Positions 60,304 to 64,000 of a stretch of DNA of 64,000 bases are shown here, one piece after another. Origin of the DNA: Copromyces sp. CBS 386.78 (taxonomy: Eukaryota > Ascomycota > Sordariomycetes > Sordariales > Sordariaceae). How positions within the stretch are numbered: position 1 is the stretch's first letter; each line of letters starts with the position of its first letter. The notes under the pieces were generated by a model. That model made no database searches and was not told the origin of the DNA. It saw nothing but the letters and a program-made list of their open reading frames with translations. Location: contig MU839101.1 in NCBI GenBank assembly GCA_030685235.1, positions 248,001 through 312,000 of the forward strand, in the 5' to 3' direction. The position numbers were made by a program, and so were the translations under genes.

Positions 60304-63161
60304 TCATAGGTTAGCCGTCCCCTTAAGCGGCAAATCCCTACTGCTCCCACCAACCTCAACCACATACTTCCCGCCTTTCTTAAGCCTCCACTTCTGCCTC
60401 ACCGTATCCCACACGCTCAAGTCCCTCCTCGTCAACTCAAATTCGACCGTCTCCTTCCCCTTAGCACTCACAAACACCTTGTCAAACCCTCTCAACTGCC
60501 TCACCGGCGCCCCATCATCCGGAATCCCCACATAGAGCTGCGCAATCTCAGCCCCGTCGCGATCGCCCGTATTGGTAACCTCAGCCTTTACTCGAACGAG
60601 CACATCCCACAGGTCGATTTGCCCTCCCTCACGGATTTCGCCAGTGGGGTACTCATCCGTGTTCGAGTCAGCGACCTTTTCGATAGAGAGGTTACCATAT
60701 GAAAAACTGGTATAGCTCAAGCCGAAGCCGAATTCGTAGCGCGGCGTGATGTTATTGGCGTCAAAATGGCGGTAGTCAAGAAACACGCCTTCGGAGAAGT
60801 TACTCTGTGGGAACTTGCGGAACATGCCGGCGTCAGGGAGATCGGGTCCGAGCACGGCATAGTCGGACTCGTTACGTGCGACGGTGTAGGGCAGTTTGCC
60901 GGAGGGGTTCGAATCGCCGTAGATCAGCGAGACAAGCGCCTTGCCGGATGCCTCGCCGGGGAGGTGGGCGAAGATGAGGGCGGTGACGTTGGGGTGGTCG
61001 ATGAATTGGTCGACGAGGCGGATGCCGGCGTTGTGGAAGACGACGATGGTGTTGTTGCATTGGTCGGCGACGTGCTTGATGAGTCCGTCGGTATAGTCGT
61101 CGCGGGCGCCGGGGCGGTCGGCGCCTTCGGTAGCGTAGGCGTTGCCTATGACGAGGCAGGCATCTGAGGCTGGATCAACGGCGGGATTGCCGTTGTGGAA
61201 GTCCCAGAAGAGTGCAGTGCCGTCTTCGTATGCACGGTGGACGATGGCTTCGAAGGGGGAGACGGCGAGCGATTGGGAGGTGGCGCCTGATCCACCACCG
61301 GAGTAGAGCGTGCCGTTGAAGGCAATGGGGGTGTTACCTACGGCGGCGCTGCCGAAGAATCCGTTGCTGAACTCGTCGTAGTTGAATGATTCTGCCCCGA
61401 ACACCCATGCAGATGAACCAATTGTTGGACCATTGTGGTCAGGGTTCTTGGCAGAGTACCCAAAGACGGATAGCATCTTGGGGTTGCTCAGGGGCAATGC
61501 ATTTCGCGTGTTCTTCACGAGAACATGACCCTCCACCGCACCGTCAAATAGTATAGAACGAAAGGTTGAGTTTCTGGCGTCAACAACGTTGTGAGGTTTG
61601 GTGAGATCGCTGGCCATGCCGATACCGGGTGTTGGAAAGTCTTTGTCCTGGCCCAACTTATACCAAGATGCAATGATCCTAGTTGCCATGTCGTCAACGC
61701 GGGATTCAGGAACCGAGGCATTCTTTACAGCTTCCACAAGCTTAGATCCCCAGTAGTCGTCGCCACCTGGCATTGTCATATCCAGTCCTGCCAAAGCCGT
61801 GGCAACACCAGCATGCTGGGCACTCCAGTCAGAGACCACAAAGCCTTCGAAACCGAGTTCTGCTTTAAGCAAGCCGTTGAGTGACTTGCTGTTTGCGCAG
61901 CCATACGAGTTGTTAAGCCGGTTGTATGAACACATGATGTTACCTGTACCGGCACGGAGGGAATCCTGGAAAGGCCAGAGGTAGAACTCATGCATCGTTT
62001 TGTCGTCAATATTCGATGATACGGACTCCATGCCGTTGGCAGGCATTCGGTTTGACTCTTGTTCATTAGCGATGTAATGCTGGCGTGATGTTAGATCACT
62101 AACTCATTATTTGGGTATGAGGGTGTTAACCTGCCTTGACGCTGGTGATAACACCAACGTCTTGAACTGCCTGGACAGTTTCGTAAACCAGAGCCCCTGA
62201 CAGATATGAGTCTGAAGAGAAACCTAGTCCACAAATATCAACTTTCAGTTCGCCGTTGAGTATACCAACAGGGAGTGGACAAACCTTCCCAGTTGCGACC
62301 ACTTAGCACCACGCGGCCCACTGGCCCAACAACAGGCCCAAGGAGAACATTCACCCCCTTTTTCTTGAACTCGCTGCCCATGCCGTTGCCTCGACGGCGA
62401 GTAAGGGTCTTGTTCCAGCTGGCACCAACATGGAGACCGCTCGGCCAGCTGCTGACAAAATCGGTATTCCTCAGACCGTTCCCGGCATCACTCAGGCACA
62501 TACCGGGAAAGCCTACACGATCAATGGGCCGGATGAAGCCGGAACAACTGGTGTTAGAGGTGGTGCCTGTTGTTAGGTAGACCTGTGTGATAGCGAAGAC
62601 GTCAGAAACGTGATCCCGTAGAACCGAGAACTACCTTGTCGGGATATGTTAGATTGTACCTTCTCATCAAGTGTCATTCGGCCAACCATGTCCCTGGCCT
62701 TTTTGAATGAGGTTGCCCAAGCTCCAGTACCGGTCATATTTGCTGTTTGCTGAATCAGCCTCGTATCTTCGATAGCAAACCCGTAAACTCAACCGATCCG
62801 GAGAGAAGCGAGCGTACGTACGTGAAGGATATACCGGTGGTGACTGGCCATAAAAGTGTTCGTCACTGGTGATGGAATCTCCCAAGTCACCTGCCCCATC
62901 TCCTTCCCCAGCAGCGCTTTTGTTCCCTTTCTTTGGCAGAGCCGCCAGCCCGGCTAGACCTCCACCGACAATGAGGAGGATGACCGCCACGGTTATGGTA
63001 ATCCCGCGTTTCGTCTTGAAGAAGGCAAAGTGGCGTGTGATCCATGATCCACCTGCTGAATTGGCATCGGGCGGAAGAGCATCACCAGCAGCAGAATCGC
63101 CAGAAACATGCTCGCCGGCTGAGGAGGCGGCGTTCACCTTCTGGTATTCCGCGCTTGACAT
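60304..63161 (-). CDS. GH3 beta-glucosidase with N-terminal membrane anchor
   Basis: Five exons: 63161-62822, 62742-62660, 62582-62285, 62223-62135 and 62079-60304; 861 residues. Introns are 62821-62743 (GTACGT), 62659-62583 (GTACAA), 62284-62224 (GTTTGT) and 62134-62080 (GCAGGT, a GC donor). Residues 54-75 ([19 protein letters not shown]) form one membrane span after a 53-residue hydrophilic head with a basic stop (FKTKRG), so the enzyme is type II with its catalytic part outside. GH3 motifs: [53 protein letters not shown], and [13 protein letters not shown] with the nucleophile Asp354. [14 protein letters not shown] and the C-terminal FnIII-like domain follow. It should cleave beta-linked glucose from cellobiose or other glucosides at the cell surface. 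Topology resembles Aspergillus BglE-type enzymes. Confidence 0.92.
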
Positions 63162-64000
63162 GTTTATAGCTGATGTCGAGGCGATCTTGCCTCTCCGTAC
63201 CTGTCGGGCACTCGTGATTAGATATCAATACCAGCTGTACAAAGCCACTGTTGCAAAAGCACAGCTCCCAGTGAAGTGTGATGGAATAAACTCCTTTTCC
63301 ACCTTCCGATCATCAAGTTCTCGAGTCGATATCCTTCGACAGGGGCCAGCACGTCAAGGACGAACTTAGTTGACACACACAAATTTTCGACTGCCCTTCT
63401 TTGAGAAGCGCCGCTTATGATGACGGAAATTGATCCTTGGGTGGTCTCCGGAAACTCGTTGTACGAACTGGCAACAGTTGCCAGGAAGTAAACAGAAGGT
63501 GAAGGTTATCAGAGACAGTTTGCAAACTATGGCGGTATCAAAGAACTGCCAAATGAACAGAATATCAACGAGCTGTTTCGAAAACGGAAAAATGCCAATG
63601 ATTGTGCAGTTGCGGAGGTATAGTAAGGCTTAGCCCAGCCGTCTCACCCGGGAACCTTCTCCGTATTGTGTTTAGATGATGAACGGTCGTCGTCAACCGT
63701 TGACCGACTCGGGCTCCGGAAACCGAACGCGTTTAACAGGGCAGTTACGCGCTTATGAGCCCTCGCGGCAGCCACTCCCGAGCGCGCCGTCCAACGAGCG
63801 CCCCCAGCGGCCTCGGCTTGCGTAACGCCCCAGAATCTCAGGTGCAGCCAACCCCGTGCCGCTGTCGATGGACACCATGGCCGGGACAGGCACTGCACCT
63901 CGAGTTGACACCTCTATCATACAGCACCAAACACCACGGCAAGCTTTTACGTTCACAGCCTGACAGCTATGGAACAACTGCACCGGACAGACATCGCCGC
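63162..64000. other. Promoter region of the GH3 gene and window end
   Basis: 839 bases. Short frames only; a CG-rich tract lies at 63700-63830. I see no gene that can be supported. Confidence 0.5.

Overview
This window is nuclear DNA of a filamentous ascomycete. The genes carry short (about 50-130 base) introns with GTRNGT donors and CTNAC-type branch sites. There is a Zn2Cys6 regulator, a fungal Uds1-domain protein, a dispersed single 5S rRNA gene, and an LTR retrotransposon turned very AT-rich by transition mutations of the RIP type. Together these point to a Sordariomycete, plausibly close to Neurospora; the species cannot be fixed from this sequence alone.

Layout. 1-1522 (+): 3' part of a cellular reverse-transcriptase gene (rvt), cut by the window edge. 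1865-3441 (-): TDA3-like FAD oxidoreductase. 4589/4820-5422 (+): glutathione peroxidase with two in-frame starts. 5755-7129 (-): Gfo/Idh/MocA oxidoreductase. 9532-10515 (+): DapA-family aldolase. 12292-13582 (+): four-span MARVEL-type membrane protein. 14787-15564 (-): Nop16 ribosome-assembly factor. 18718-21373 (-): Zn2Cys6 transcription factor. 21374-32139: 10.8 kb without a gene I can support. 32140-37873 (-): kinesin-3 motor. 39279-41531 (-): leukotriene-A4-hydrolase-type M1 aminopeptidase. 44618-50504: a Ty1/copia LTR retrotransposon, minus-strand orientation, with 5-bp target duplication and heavy RIP. 52499-54949 (+): Uds1-domain protein. 55421-56920 (+): orphan C-terminal piece of a GH18 chitinase-like gene with a premature stop. 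57751-59455: a small island of mobile elements around a divergent 5S rRNA gene. 60304-63161 (-): membrane-anchored GH3 beta-glucosidase.

The genes are mostly unrelated housekeeping, transport and enzyme genes, with no biosynthetic cluster. The most notable pattern is that two separate genes, the glutathione peroxidase and the M1 aminopeptidase, share one design. Each has a weak-context first AUG that opens an acid-free, Arg/Ser-rich mitochondrial-type leader. A strong-context AUG then gives the cytosolic protein, with no other AUG in between. In the peroxidase the leader is joined to the enzyme by a pure (ACA)25 tract, read as 25 threonines in one product and as a CAA-rich 5' leader in the other.

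The second theme is genome defence. The copia element, the chitinase fragment and an inverted repeat inside a MITE-like element all show C-to-T/G-to-A differences. All exon limits were set by hand from splice consensus, reading frame and family conservation. All protein identifications rest on recognising motifs, not on searches.
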